Assembly (NCBI RefSeq): GCF_002553505.1
Contig: NZ_PDCP01000016.1
Span: 1-64,000, forward strand
Length of the DNA stretch: 64,000 nucleotides
Reading direction: 5' to 3'
Source: Mycolicibacterium agri
Lineage (GTDB): Bacteria; Actinomycetota; Actinomycetes; Mycobacteriales; Mycobacteriaceae
Shown here one piece after another: positions 34,796 to 45,460 of the stretch. The position numbers and the translations under genes were made by a program. Position 1 is the first letter of the stretch. Each line of letters starts with the position of its first letter. The notes beneath the pieces were generated by a model that was not told the DNA's origin, did no database searches, and saw only the letters and a list, made by a program, of their open reading frames with translations.

Positions 34796-36280
34796 CTACG
34801 CGCCGTTGCCGTCGAGTTTCGCGCGCACACCTTCCTCGACTTTCTTGCCCAGATCGGGGTCGACGTTGCGCCAGTACTCGAACACCCGCGACAGCACGGG
34901 CTCGCGCACACCCTTCGACACGTGGCCGACGATGTTGTGCACGAGGCGATCTCGCGCAGCGTCGTCGAGCACCTCGCGGACCAGGGTGCCCGCCTGACCC
35001 CAGTCGTCATCGTCGCGGCGCAGTGAATAGGCGGCGCGCACCATGTCGCCGTCGGATGCCCAGTGCACCTCGGCGGCGCGCCTCGGGTCGACTTCCGGCC
35101 CGCCCATCGAGTTCGGCGTGTACACCGGGTCGGTGACGTTGCGGATGCGCATCGCGCCGTCCTTGGAGTAGGCGCGGACCTCGACGCGCGGCTCGTTGAC
35201 CGGGATCTGCTTGTAGTTCACCCCGAGCCGGGCGCGGTGCGCGTCGGAGTAGGAGAACCCGCGGGCCAGCAGCATCTTGTCCGGGCTCAGACCGGTGCCG
35301 GGCACCAGGTTGTTCGGCTCGAACGCGGCCTGCTCGATCTCGGCGTGGTAGTCGGTGACGTTGCGGTTCAGCGTCATCTTGCCAACCTCGTGCAGCGGGT
35401 AATCGCCGTGCGGCCACACCTTGGTCAGGTCGAACGGGTTGAACCGGTAGGTCTTGGCCTCCTCGAACGGCATGATCTGCACATACAGCGTCCAGCTCGG
35501 GAAGTTGCCCTCCTCGATGGCCGTGTACAGGTCGCGCTGGTGGTAGTCGGCGTCCTCACCGGCGAGGCGATCTGCTTCCTCCTGTGTCAGGAAGTCGATG
35601 CCCTGGTCGGTCTTGAAATGGTATTTGACCCAGAACAACTCGTTGTTGGCGTTGATCCAGCTGTAGGTGTGGCTGGAGTAGCCGTTCATGTGGCGCCACG
35701 TCTTCGGGATGCCGCGATCGCCCATCAGCCAGGTCACCTGGTGCGCCGACTCCGGCGACAGCGTCCAGAAGTCCCACTGCATGTGGTGGTCACGCAGGTT
35801 CGACCTCTGCAGGCGCTTCTGGCTGCGGATGAAGTTCTGGAACTTCATCGGATCGCGCACGAAGAAGATCGGGGTGTTGTTGCCCACCATGTCGAAGTTG
35901 CCTTCGCTGGTGTAGAACTTCAGCGCGAAACCGCGTGGATCACGCCACGTGTCTGGGCTGCCGCGTTCGCCGGCCACCGTCGAGAACCGCGCCACCATCT
36001 CGGTTTTCACGCCGGGCTGCAGGAACGCCGCTCGCGTGTACTGGCTGACGTCCTGAGTCACTTCGAACACGCCGTAGGCACCGCCACCTTTGGCGTGCGG
36101 TTGGCGCTCCGGGATGCGTTCCCGGTTGAAGTTGGCCATCTGCTCGATCAGGTAGTGGTCCTGCAGCAGGATCGGACCGTCCGGCCCTACGGTCAACGAG
36201 TGCTCGGCGCTGGGGGCCGGGGCACCGGAATCGGTCGTCGTGAACTTCGTCGCGGGATTCGTCGTGGGATTCTCAGCCAT
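34796..36280 (-). CDS. katA: monofunctional haem catalase
   Basis: A 494-residue small-subunit catalase that dismutates hydrogen peroxide. The distal His is His62 in [19 protein letters not shown], the distal Asn in [15 protein letters not shown], and the proximal haem Tyr in [20 protein letters not shown]. It starts at ATG 36280, preceded by a purine tract (GAGGAGAAGGGGAGG) much like the one before katG in other mycobacteria. It follows furA by 46 bases. A typical mycobacterial furA is followed by katG, so a monofunctional catalase here is unusual. Confidence 0.94.
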   Translation of the reverse strand: MAENPTTNPATKFTTTDSGAPAPSAEHSLTVGPDGPILLQDHYLIEQMANFNRERIPERQPHAKGGGAYGVFEVTQDVSQYTRAAFLQPGVKTEMVARFSTVAGERGSPDTWRDPRGFALKFYTSEGNFDMVGNNTPIFFVRDPMKFQNFIRSQKRLQRSNLRDHHMQWDFWTLSPESAHQVTWLMGDRGIPKTWRHMNGYSSHTYSWINANNELFWVKYHFKTDQGIDFLTQEEADRLAGEDADYHQRDLYTAIEEGNFPSWTLYVQIMPFEEAKTYRFNPFDLTKVWPHGDYPLHEVGKMTLNRNVTDYHAEIEQAAFEPNNLVPGTGLSPDKMLLARGFSYSDAHRARLGVNYKQIPVNEPRVEVRAYSKDGAMRIRNVTDPVYTPNSMGGPEVDPRRAAEVHWASDGDMVRAAYSLRRDDDDWGQAGTLVREVLDDAARDRLVHNIVGHVSKGVREPVLSRVFEYWRNVDPDLGKKVEEGVRAKLDGNGA

Positions 36281-36326
36281 CCTCCCCTTCTCCTCACTGT
36301 GGTTGGTACTGTGGTTGGGCGGCCGG

Positions 36327-36764
36327 TCAGGCGGTTCCGCCCGCACGACACTCATTGCAAGTACCCCAAAACACGATCTCTGCCTCGTCGACTTCGAAGC
36401 CGTCGACTTTTGTGTGGTGAAGGCAGGGTGATTCGCCGACGACGCAGTCCACGTCGGCGATGCGGCCACAGTTGCGACACACCACATGGTGGTGGTTGTC
36501 GGCGATTCGGGTCTCGTAGCGGGCCGACGACCCTGCGGGTTCGATACGGCGGATGAGGCCGGCGTCGACGCATGCCCGCAGCACGTCATAGACGGCTTGC
36601 GTCGACACCGACCCCAATGTCTGACGGACCATGCCCGCCACGTCGTCAGCAGTCGAATGTGGTTTTGCCGCAACAGCTTCCAACACCGCGACGCGCGGCG
36701 CGGTGACCCGCAACCCCGCGGCTCGCAGCATCGTCTGAGGATCGGTTTCACGCGCGGCGGTCAC
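36327..36764 (-). CDS. furA: ferric-uptake-regulator family repressor FurA
   Basis: A 145-residue Fur protein starting at GTG 36764. The winged helix ([40 protein letters not shown]) precedes the regulatory motif [20 protein letters not shown] and a C-terminal WGTCNECR pair. FurA represses the downstream catalase gene and itself, and is relieved by peroxide or metal change. The GTG sits at the expected transcription start (see 36765-36799), suggesting a leaderless mRNA. Confidence 0.93.
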   Translation of the reverse strand: MTAARETDPQTMLRAAGLRVTAPRVAVLEAVAAKPHSTADDVAGMVRQTLGSVSTQAVYDVLRACVDAGLIRRIEPAGSSARYETRIADNHHHVVCRNCGRIADVDCVVGESPCLHHTKVDGFEVDEAEIVFWGTCNECRAGGTA

Positions 36765-36799
36765 ATTGTCCAGTATCCGCGCATTCTGGAATCGGTCAA
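36765..36799 (-). promoter_or_regulatory. furA promoter, probably leaderless
   Basis: On the reverse strand TTGACC (36799-36794) and GATACT (36777-36772) are separated by 16 bases, good -35 and -10 boxes. Transcription would begin about 7 bases after the -10 box, at or next to GTG 36764. The stretch TTGACCGATTCCAGAA resembles, from memory, the conserved mycobacterial furA promoter that FurA binds. Confidence 0.6.
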
Positions 36800-36824
36800 G
36801 AAAACCGCCCTGTGGTGCGCTTGA

Positions 36825-37256
36825 TCAGGGCCTTGGCGCCGTTGTGGACGGGGTGGGCGACTGCGGCGACTCGGAGGCGCCGGGGCTGGGCCGTTCGAAG
36901 CCGGGGCCTGGGCGTTCAAAGCCTGGGCCGAAGTCGCGTCGGTGGTGGCCGAACCCCGGTCCCATCGGGAACATCGGCGGTCCGCCGCGATGGATGATCG
37001 CGAAGTCGCGATCGCCACGATGGTGGCCGCCACCCTTGGCCGAGTGCGTGCCGAGCACGAAGCCGCTGAAGAAGATGACGGCGACGATGAACACGATCCC
37101 GGCCACGATGCCGACCCACGCGGCGACGGCGGTCAGTCGTGAGCGCCGCGGTTGCAGCTCGGGTGCGACGTAGGCGGGCGGTGGTGGCGGCGGGGCGGTG
37201 GTAGCCGGGGTCGGCTGGGTTGTCGATTCGTCAGGTGTTCCGGTTGGTTCGCTCAT
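36825..37256 (-). CDS. proline-rich single-pass membrane protein of unknown function
   Basis: A 143-residue protein starting at ATG 37256. The N-terminus is Pro/Thr-rich (TTAPPPPPPAYVAPELQPRR), then one transmembrane helix at about 45-70 (WVGIVAGIVFIVAVIFFSGF). The extracytoplasmic part is Gly/His/Phe-rich (GGGHHRGDRDF, GPGFGHHRRDFGPGFERPGP) and could bind metal, but this is not demonstrated. No family name can be given. It lies upstream of furA on the same strand. Confidence 0.7.
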   Translation of the reverse strand: MSEPTGTPDESTTQPTPATTAPPPPPPAYVAPELQPRRSRLTAVAAWVGIVAGIVFIVAVIFFSGFVLGTHSAKGGGHHRGDRDFAIIHRGGPPMFPMGPGFGHHRRDFGPGFERPGPGFERPSPGASESPQSPTPSTTAPRP

Positions 37257-37367
37257 ACCTCAAAGCCTGCAAAGGCATTCGATGCGCTTCTCTTGAATTA
37301 CTTATGAATCAGCTATGAAAGACCCGCCGTGTAAAAATCTGATCATGACCATTGCGGTGGGGGAGCC

Positions 37368-38057
37368 ATGAGCGAGGATTCGCTGGTCGAACAGGCGCTT
37401 ACCGGCGGGGCTCCTCAGCGTTTCGGTTGGTACCGCTTCTACTTCGAAGACGAACGTTGGGAATGGTCGCCCGAGGTGGCCCGCATCTACGGCTATGAAC
37501 CAGGCACCGTCACGCCGACGACCCAACTTGTGCTGTCGCACAAGCATCCCGACGACTACGAGCACGTGGCCGCGACGCTGGACGAGATCCGGCGCACCCG
37601 CAAGCCGTTCAGCACCAGACACCGCATCGTCACCGTGTCCGGCGACACCCGCGAGGTCGTCGTCATCGGCGAACGCATGCACGACAACTCCGGACAGGTG
37701 ATCGGCACCCAGGGCTTCTTCATCGATGTCACGCCGTCAGAGGAAACGCGCGCGGCGATCATTACCGAGGCGGTCGCCGAGATCACGGAGAACCGCGCGA
37801 CCATCGAGCAGGCCAAAGGCATCCTCATGCTCGTCTACCGGATTCACGCCGACGCCGCGTTCGACCTGCTCAAGTGGCGTTCCCAGGAGACCAACGTCAA
37901 GCTGCGCGCGTTGGCAGAGCAGTTGGTCGCCGACGTGCGCACGTTGCACTACGACGAGACACTGCCGCCGCGTTCGACATTCGACCGGTTGCTGCTGACC
38001 GTGCACCAGCGGGTGCGGGCGAAGGCGGCGGGCCGGGATTCGGTGCCCGAATCGTAA
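37368..38057 (+). CDS. PAS-ANTAR RNA-binding regulator
   Basis: A 229-residue protein starting at ATG 37368. The N-terminal PAS domain (WYRFYFEDERWEWSPEVARI, HKHPDDYEHVAATLDEIRRT) is followed from about residue 125 by an ANTAR domain (EITENRATIEQAKGILMLVY, FDLLKWRSQETNVKLRALAE). ANTAR proteins bind paired hairpins in nascent RNA and prevent transcription termination. No sensor kinase partner is adjacent. A PAS input suggests redox or ligand sensing. Confidence 0.87.
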   Translation: MSEDSLVEQALTGGAPQRFGWYRFYFEDERWEWSPEVARIYGYEPGTVTPTTQLVLSHKHPDDYEHVAATLDEIRRTRKPFSTRHRIVTVSGDTREVVVIGERMHDNSGQVIGTQGFFIDVTPSEETRAAIITEAVAEITENRATIEQAKGILMLVYRIHADAAFDLLKWRSQETNVKLRALAEQLVADVRTLHYDETLPPRSTFDRLLLTVHQRVRAKAAGRDSVPES

Positions 38058-38080
38058 GGGGGCTTTCCGCGGAGCGGCTC

Positions 38081-38116
38081 ACCGCACGGACTTACCGCAC
38101 GGACTTACCGCACGGA
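38081..38116. repeat. 13-bp tandem repeat, 2.8 copies
   Basis: The unit ACCGCACGGACTT occurs at 38081-38093 and 38094-38106, followed by a partial copy ACCGCACGGA at 38107-38116. It lies just after the PAS-ANTAR stop. It is too short and spacerless to be a CRISPR array. Confidence 0.7.
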
Positions 38117-38182
38117 TAGGAAAACCTGTCCCGCGGTCGGGCAGTTGTGGCTTGGTGGCTATTACCCCAGCGCCTCGTGATC

Positions 38183-38329
38183 ATGACGATTGATCCCATG
38201 GAAGCGCAGAACGCTTTGACGAACGCCACCGCCGACGATTTCGGTGAGTGGCTGCGGTTGGCCCGGGAGGCCTTCACCGCGGTAGCGGCCGACGGCCGCA
38301 CCGAGTTTCAGCCGCCGCGCTGGCGCTGA
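38183..38329 (+). CDS. possible 48-residue small protein
   Basis: A short open frame from ATG 38183 (MTIDPMEAQNALTNATADDF) to TGA 38329. Its acidic, helix-prone sequence (GEWLRLAREAFTAVAADGRT) looks coding, but there is no clear ribosome-binding site (CGCCTCGTGATC before the start). It converges with the DUF4185 gene, with four bases between stops. No family is recognised. Confidence 0.35.
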   Translation: MTIDPMEAQNALTNATADDFGEWLRLAREAFTAVAADGRTEFQPPRWR

Positions 38330-38333
38330 CGCG

Positions 38334-39491
38334 TCAGTCCCAGGGCTTGAGCGGGTTGACGGCGAACTGGATGACCCGATACGGCGCGTTGGCGCGCGGC
38401 CCGGTGTTCCACTGGCTGATGAACACGCGCAGTTCGTCGAGCGTTGACCCCGGCGAGATGTAGCCGCCGTAGGGCTGGGCCAATCGGTTGACCTCCGGCG
38501 GCGGCAGCACCTCGGCGGGTTCGGGCCAGTCGCTGGCGTAGACGACGGTGGTCACCGGCGCGGTGCCCAGTTGAGTGGGATTCTCCGCCACCCGCACCTC
38601 CATGTTGCCGGTGGTGGCGTTGAAGTAGGACAGCACCGTCTTGCCGTCGATCTGGCGGATGCTCATCTCGCCGATCCGGTCCGGCCACAGCGGAGTCGGG
38701 GGGTTGTCCCAGCCGCTCTCGACGTTCCAGCCCTGCCAGGTGGACCGGTCGGTGAACGTCTCGCGCTTGGCGCGATACAGCACGACGGGGCCGCTGCGGT
38801 CGAAGTTGTTGGCCACGATATAGACCCATCCGGTCTCCGAATCCGGCGCGGGGATCGGGTCGTAGTAGCCGCTGATCTGGCTCTGCCTGCCGCCTTCGTA
38901 CGACGCGTCGCGCAGCGAACCCGGCACCGTCGGCCACCCGCCGCGCGCCGGGTCGGGCTTGACCAACCGCGAGTTCAGCGGCCGCAGATCCTTCGCGACC
39001 GTCACCAACATGTAGTTCTCCCGGTTGATCTGCACCACGCCCGCGGGCAGCTGCGAGGCGCCGGGCTCCGCCGGATCGGCCAGCAACGGCTTGTCGATGC
39101 CGAACACGCCGTCGTAGCGCACTCCGGCGGGGTCGTCGATGGAGTCGGTCTCCACGTGCAACGCGATCGGCGAGTACCAGCCGCCGAACCCGACGCCCTG
39201 GCCGGCGAAACTGTCCCCGCACACCTGCAGGATGCCGCTGGGGAACTCCATGAACTCGCACAAGTCGGTGGCACCGATGCCGTAATCCCGTGTCGGCGTG
39301 CCGGTTCCGGCCGTAGGCCCGATGCGCAGCACCTGCCCAGGCGCGAGCGGCGGCAGCACCGGTGCGGGTATCGGCGACGGCTCCGCGTGCGCGACGGGTG
39401 CCGCCGTCAAACACGTCGCAACCAGCGCCGAAACGGCATTCCAGCAGAGAAACTGCGAGTAACGGCCTGCGTAGATTCCGTTTCGCGGCAA
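38334..39491 (-). CDS. exported DUF4185 domain protein
   Basis: A 385-residue protein starting at TTG 39491 with a signal peptide (LVATCLTAAPVAHA, cleavage near residue 36). The mature part holds LRIGPTAGTGTPTRDYGIGA, QVCGDSFAGQGVGFGGWYSP, GWVYIVANNFDRSGPVVLYR and GGYISPGSTLDELRVFISQW, the DUF4185 beta-propeller-like repeats with putative sialidase-like folds. Function is unknown. It corresponds to Rv3707c and precedes asd-ask in the same orientation. The TTG start is a choice of necessity: no ATG or GTG with a good ribosome site precedes the signal peptide. Confidence 0.8.
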   Translation of the reverse strand: MPRNGIYAGRYSQFLCWNAVSALVATCLTAAPVAHAEPSPIPAPVLPPLAPGQVLRIGPTAGTGTPTRDYGIGATDLCEFMEFPSGILQVCGDSFAGQGVGFGGWYSPIALHVETDSIDDPAGVRYDGVFGIDKPLLADPAEPGASQLPAGVVQINRENYMLVTVAKDLRPLNSRLVKPDPARGGWPTVPGSLRDASYEGGRQSQISGYYDPIPAPDSETGWVYIVANNFDRSGPVVLYRAKRETFTDRSTWQGWNVESGWDNPPTPLWPDRIGEMSIRQIDGKTVLSYFNATTGNMEVRVAENPTQLGTAPVTTVVYASDWPEPAEVLPPPEVNRLAQPYGGYISPGSTLDELRVFISQWNTGPRANAPYRVIQFAVNPLKPWD

Positions 39492-39504
39492 GGCAGGATG
39501 CGGG

Positions 39505-41817
<2,313 letters not shown>

Positions 41818-41904
41818 TGTAAGAAACCTTTCGGGTATTGGAGAAGATCCCACCAAGGATAAGGGCTGCGCGCACTCGAATTTTTCGGCCGGTAGCGTCG
41901 TCAC

Positions 41905-42507
41905 GTGACCGATAGCCCGACCAGTCGGCACGCCACCACCCGGGTGCCGATTCACCCGCCCATCGCCGCGCGGTGGAGTCCGCGGATGTTCGACCCCGAC
42001 GCGGTGCTGGACACCGAGCAGCTGGTGGCCGTCCTGGAGGCCGCGCGGTGGGCGGCGACCTGGGGGCACCGGCAGCCGGTCCGGTTCATCGTGGGGCGGC
42101 GCGGCGATGCGACGTTCACCGCGATCACCGAACTGCTGAAGAAGGGCAACCGCTACGCCCATGCCGCGGGCGCGCTGATCCTGGTCTGCATCGACGAGGG
42201 CGAAGACGAGCGCACCGCCCGGTATGCGGCGGTCGACGCGGGCGCGGCGATCGCGCAGTTGAGCATCGAGGCGGTGTCGCGGGGCCTGATCGCGCACCCG
42301 ATGGCCGGGTTCAACGCCGACGGCGCCGTCGAGGCGTTCGGCATCCCGGCCGGTGTGCGGCCGGTGGCCGTCGTCGCCGTCGGCTCGCTCGGCGACTACG
42401 ACAACGCGCCGCAGGAGATCGTCGAACGCGACGCCCGCGGCCGACAGCGACTGCCGCTCGAGGAGGTCGCGTTCTCCGGCGGCTGGGGCAAGCCGCTGGC
42501 GCTGTAG
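41905..42507 (+). CDS. nitroreductase-family protein
   Basis: A 200-residue FMN-dependent oxidoreductase starting at GTG 41905. [20 protein letters not shown] and [20 protein letters not shown] are the N-terminal FMN-binding region; [20 protein letters not shown] and [20 protein letters not shown] belong to the C-terminal part. The substrate is unknown. It diverges from ask (87 bases) and converges with the Ntn hydrolase gene, with three bases between stops. Confidence 0.85.
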   Translation: MTDSPTSRHATTRVPIHPPIAARWSPRMFDPDAVLDTEQLVAVLEAARWAATWGHRQPVRFIVGRRGDATFTAITELLKKGNRYAHAAGALILVCIDEGEDERTARYAAVDAGAAIAQLSIEAVSRGLIAHPMAGFNADGAVEAFGIPAGVRPVAVVAVGSLGDYDNAPQEIVERDARGRQRLPLEEVAFSGGWGKPLAL

Positions 42508-42510
42508 TGA

Positions 42511-43494
42511 TCAGGCCACGGCCATGAAGGTGAACGGTTCGGCCACCTCGAACGCTGCGCTGGCGTCGCCCGCGTAGATCGTGCGCTCCGCGTCGCCGAG
42601 GTCCAGCTTCTTCACCGGCGCGCCCTCGGTGAAATCCAGGTTCTTCAGATCGACCCAGAACGTGTTGGGCGCCAACGCCGATTCGAAGAAGTAGCGCAGC
42701 GAAGTGTGATCGACGACGGTGCGCCACCGGGTGCTGGAGATGTTGGGTTCATCGGGCGTCGAGATCCCGTAGGGCACCGACACGTTGCGCATCACCGAGA
42801 AGACCGCCGCGACCGCCAGCACCGGGTCGGCGGTCTGCTCCACGGCGTTGACGTAGAACGACGCCCGCACGAAGCGGTCGGCGGCGCGGTTGGTGCCCGG
42901 TAGCATCACGGTGCCGCCGATTTCGCGCCAGTACTCGTTGATCGCCAGCTGTTTGTCGAAGGTCGGCGAGTTCGTCATCACCTGGTATTCGCGGCTGTGG
43001 TGGATGACCTGCTCGCCGTCGATGTACTCGACGATGGCGCTGTCGCCGCCGGCATCCGAGATGGCCAGATGCAGAGTGGCCAACCGGTCCTCGCCCGGCA
43101 CCTGCGCCGTTACCACGCGCAGCGGCGTGGCCGTCAGCGCGGCGACCGCCTCGGCGACGGTGGCGAAGTTGTCCAGCACGTACTGCGCCCACAGCGACAG
43201 CGCCATCGCGGGCCGGTCGCCGGTGTTGGCGGGGTACTGGCTTTCGGCCAGCCACAGCAGGTTGGCGGCCAGGCCGGCTTCGTTGACGCCGTCGGTCGTG
43301 CAGATGTCGTAGCCCGTCGCCACCACGCTGCCGTACTTCGCGGTCCACTCCGCCGAATCGGGACCGGCCTGGCCGGTGCGCTTCACTCCGCGCGGGAAGG
43401 CCCACAGGTTGGTTGCGATCTCGTATTTCCAGTCCATCGACCGGCCGGTGACGATTCGCTCACCGGTGCCCAGATAGACCACACGTGTGCACAT
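42511..43494 (-). CDS. linear amide C-N hydrolase (choloylglycine/penicillin V acylase family)
   Basis: A 327-residue Ntn hydrolase that begins MCTRVVYLGTGERIVTGRSM. I chose ATG 43494 because it places the nucleophilic Cys at residue 2; an upstream ATG at 43503 would not. In mature numbering Cys1, Arg17, Asp20 and Asn174 (EYQVMTNSPTFDKQ) match the penicillin V acylase / bile salt hydrolase active site. It has no signal peptide. The physiological amide is unknown; homologues act on bile salts, penicillin V or N-acyl homoserine lactones. Confidence 0.87.
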   Translation of the reverse strand: MCTRVVYLGTGERIVTGRSMDWKYEIATNLWAFPRGVKRTGQAGPDSAEWTAKYGSVVATGYDICTTDGVNEAGLAANLLWLAESQYPANTGDRPAMALSLWAQYVLDNFATVAEAVAALTATPLRVVTAQVPGEDRLATLHLAISDAGGDSAIVEYIDGEQVIHHSREYQVMTNSPTFDKQLAINEYWREIGGTVMLPGTNRAADRFVRASFYVNAVEQTADPVLAVAAVFSVMRNVSVPYGISTPDEPNISSTRWRTVVDHTSLRYFFESALAPNTFWVDLKNLDFTEGAPVKKLDLGDAERTIYAGDASAAFEVAEPFTFMAVA

Positions 43495-43524
43495 GAGATG
43501 CACTGTAAGCGGTCTTACCGCCGG

Positions 43525-43980
43525 TCATTTGCAGGCGTCGGCCAGCGCCTTGATCTTCTCGAGGATCTGGCCGTTGAGCGCCATCGCCTCGTAGGCAGCG
43601 GGCGGGGCCGGCGCGCCAGGTGCCCGCGACGCGGACTGAGCGCGAATCTCGGGCAGCGTCCCGACGAACTCGTTGGCCAGGTAGGCCAGTTGCGTCGCGG
43701 TTCCGGCGAGGTCGGGCGCGGTGATCTTGCCCGCGCGTTCGGCAAGGCCGTCCGCCCACGCCTGATAGGCGATGTCCTCGGCGGGCGTCGGAACTCCCTC
43801 GGCGTCACCGAATTTGGACTCGATCTGCTGGGACTGTTCGCGGTTGAAGGCCAGCATGTCCTTCACCGGTGCGCACTCCTGCGACGAGCGCCCGAACAGG
43901 CCGGTCTGCGACACCCCGAGCGCCACGAGCACGACCACCACCACGGCAATGGCGACCCACCAGCGCCGATCCAGTCTCAT
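43525..43980 (-). CDS. membrane-anchored protein of unknown function
   Basis: A 151-residue protein starting at ATG 43980 with one N-terminal transmembrane helix (WWVAIAVVVVVLVALGVSQT). The rest is helical and extracytoplasmic (CAPVKDMLAFNREQSQQIES; ATQLAYLANEFVGTLPEIRA), with two cysteines near the ends (ECAPV, ADACK) that could bond. No family is recognised. It is upstream of and in line with the Ntn hydrolase and diverges from the glutamine-synthetase operon. GTG 43989 is an alternative start. Confidence 0.7.
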   Translation of the reverse strand: MRLDRRWWVAIAVVVVVLVALGVSQTGLFGRSSQECAPVKDMLAFNREQSQQIESKFGDAEGVPTPAEDIAYQAWADGLAERAGKITAPDLAGTATQLAYLANEFVGTLPEIRAQSASRAPGAPAPPAAYEAMALNGQILEKIKALADACK

Positions 43981-44011
43981 CGCGGCCACTCTAGCGGGCC
44001 GCCGCCGAGTC

Positions 44012-44055
44012 GTAACGTGCCCGCAACACGGCGACGCAGTCTACGTAACAGAAAC
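44012..44055. promoter_or_regulatory. putative GlnR boxes upstream of the type III glutamine synthetase operon
   Basis: GTAACgtgcccGCAAC (44012-44027) fits the actinobacterial GlnR half-box pattern gTnAC-N6-GaAAc with one mismatch. A second, weaker AC-N6-GAAAC element is at 44043-44055 (ACgtaacaGAAAC). Both are 70-115 bases before the ATG at 44125. GlnR activates ammonium-assimilation genes at low nitrogen, so this operon is probably nitrogen-regulated. Confidence 0.55.
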
Positions 44056-44124
44056 AGCGTCTACTGCCAGTGATCGGCCGTCGGGAGGCCGCGATCAATT
44101 CCGAACTCGAGACAAGGTGCAGTG

Positions 44125-45432
44125 ATGTCCACCGACCTCGCCACACTCGCTGAGCAGTCAGCAACGAAATTCATCCTCGCGTTGTTCGTCGACCTGCGCG
44201 GAAAGCCGTGCGCGAAACTGGTTCCCGTCGAGGCCGTCGACCTGCTCGCCACCGAAGGCGTCGGGTTCGCCGGTTATGCCGTCGGGGCGATGGGTCAGGA
44301 GCCGAAAGACCCTGACATGATGGCGATTCCGGATCCGGCCTCGTTTCTGCCCATCCCGTTCATCAAGGACGGCCTCGCGATCGTGCATTGCGATCCGCAC
44401 GTCGAGGGCAAGCCGTGGCCGTACGCGCCGCGAGTCATCCTCAAGGCGCTGATCCAGCAGGCCGCCGACGCCGGTTTCGAACCGTGGGTGGGCGCCGAGG
44501 TGGAGTATTTCCTGCTGCGCCGCAACGGCGACGGCGGCCTTGCGGTCGCCGACGCCGCCGACACCGCCGCGCAACCCTGCTACGACGCGCGCGGCGTCAC
44601 GCGGATGTACGACCACCTCACCGCGATCTCCGCGGCGATGAACCAGCTCGGCTGGTCGAACTACGCCAACGACCACGAGGACGGCAACGGCCAGTTCGAG
44701 CAGAACTTCCAGTTCGCCGACGCGCTGACCACCGCCGATCGCGTGGTGACACTGCGCTACCTGCTGTCGGTGATCGCCGCCGAACGCGGCATGGTGGCCA
44801 CCTTCATGCCCAAGCCGTTCTCCGAGAAGACCGGCAGCGGACTGCATTTGCACCTGTCGCTGACCAGCGGCGGCACACCGGTCTTCCCCGCCGACGACGA
44901 CTCGCGCGGCCTCGGCCTGTCCGACACCGCGTACGGCTTCGTCGGCGGCATCCTCGAGCACGCCTGCGCCCTGCAGGCGGTGGTGGCTCCAACGGTCAAC
45001 TCCTACAAGCGAACCGGCGCCACCTCCACGTCGTCGGGCGCGTCGTGGGCGCCGCGGACGCCGACGTACGGCGGCAACGACCGCACCCACTACATCAGGG
45101 TTCCTGACTCCACCCGCATCGAACTGCGCGGCAGCGACGGGTCGGCCAACCCATACCTTGCCATCGCGGCCGCGCTGGGTGCGGGCATCGACGGGATCAA
45201 ACGCAGCGCCGACCCCGGCGCCGTGGGCGCGGCAACGACGGCACGACCGCTGCCGCCCACCCTGCTGCACGCCGTCGACGAGTTGGAGGCCGACCCAGTC
45301 ATCACCGGCGTGCTCGACGCTGTCGGCGACGGCGTGGCCGCCTATTTCGTCAAGGTCAAACGCGAGGAGTTCTTCGACTACCACAGCGCCGTGACGCCGT
45401 GGGAGATCGACACCTACCTCACCGCCTTCTAA
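44125..45432 (+). CDS. glnT: type III glutamine synthetase / gamma-glutamylmethylamide synthetase-like
   Basis: A 435-residue ligase of the GlnT/GmaS group starting at ATG 44125 (AAGG seven bases upstream). GAEVEYFLLRRNGDG, SNYANDHEDGNGQFEQNFQF, SGLHLHLSLTSGGTPVFPAD and DSTRIELRGSDGSANPYLAI are the ATP, metal and glutamate site segments. GmaS joins glutamate with methylamine; GlnT uses ammonia. The following MgsABC-like genes and an FAD oxidase favour the alkylamine pathway, but substrate specificity cannot be read from the sequence. First gene of the 44125-50234 operon. Confidence 0.87.
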   Translation: MSTDLATLAEQSATKFILALFVDLRGKPCAKLVPVEAVDLLATEGVGFAGYAVGAMGQEPKDPDMMAIPDPASFLPIPFIKDGLAIVHCDPHVEGKPWPYAPRVILKALIQQAADAGFEPWVGAEVEYFLLRRNGDGGLAVADAADTAAQPCYDARGVTRMYDHLTAISAAMNQLGWSNYANDHEDGNGQFEQNFQFADALTTADRVVTLRYLLSVIAAERGMVATFMPKPFSEKTGSGLHLHLSLTSGGTPVFPADDDSRGLGLSDTAYGFVGGILEHACALQAVVAPTVNSYKRTGATSTSSGASWAPRTPTYGGNDRTHYIRVPDSTRIELRGSDGSANPYLAIAAALGAGIDGIKRSADPGAVGAATTARPLPPTLLHAVDELEADPVITGVLDAVGDGVAAYFVKVKREEFFDYHSAVTPWEIDTYLTAF

Positions 45433-45460
45433 AGACGCGAAACACTTGAGGAGTCAATTC

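Noticed and set aside
38081..38116. Short tandem repeat considered as CRISPR
   Set aside because: Units are 13 bases with no spacers and fewer than three full copies.
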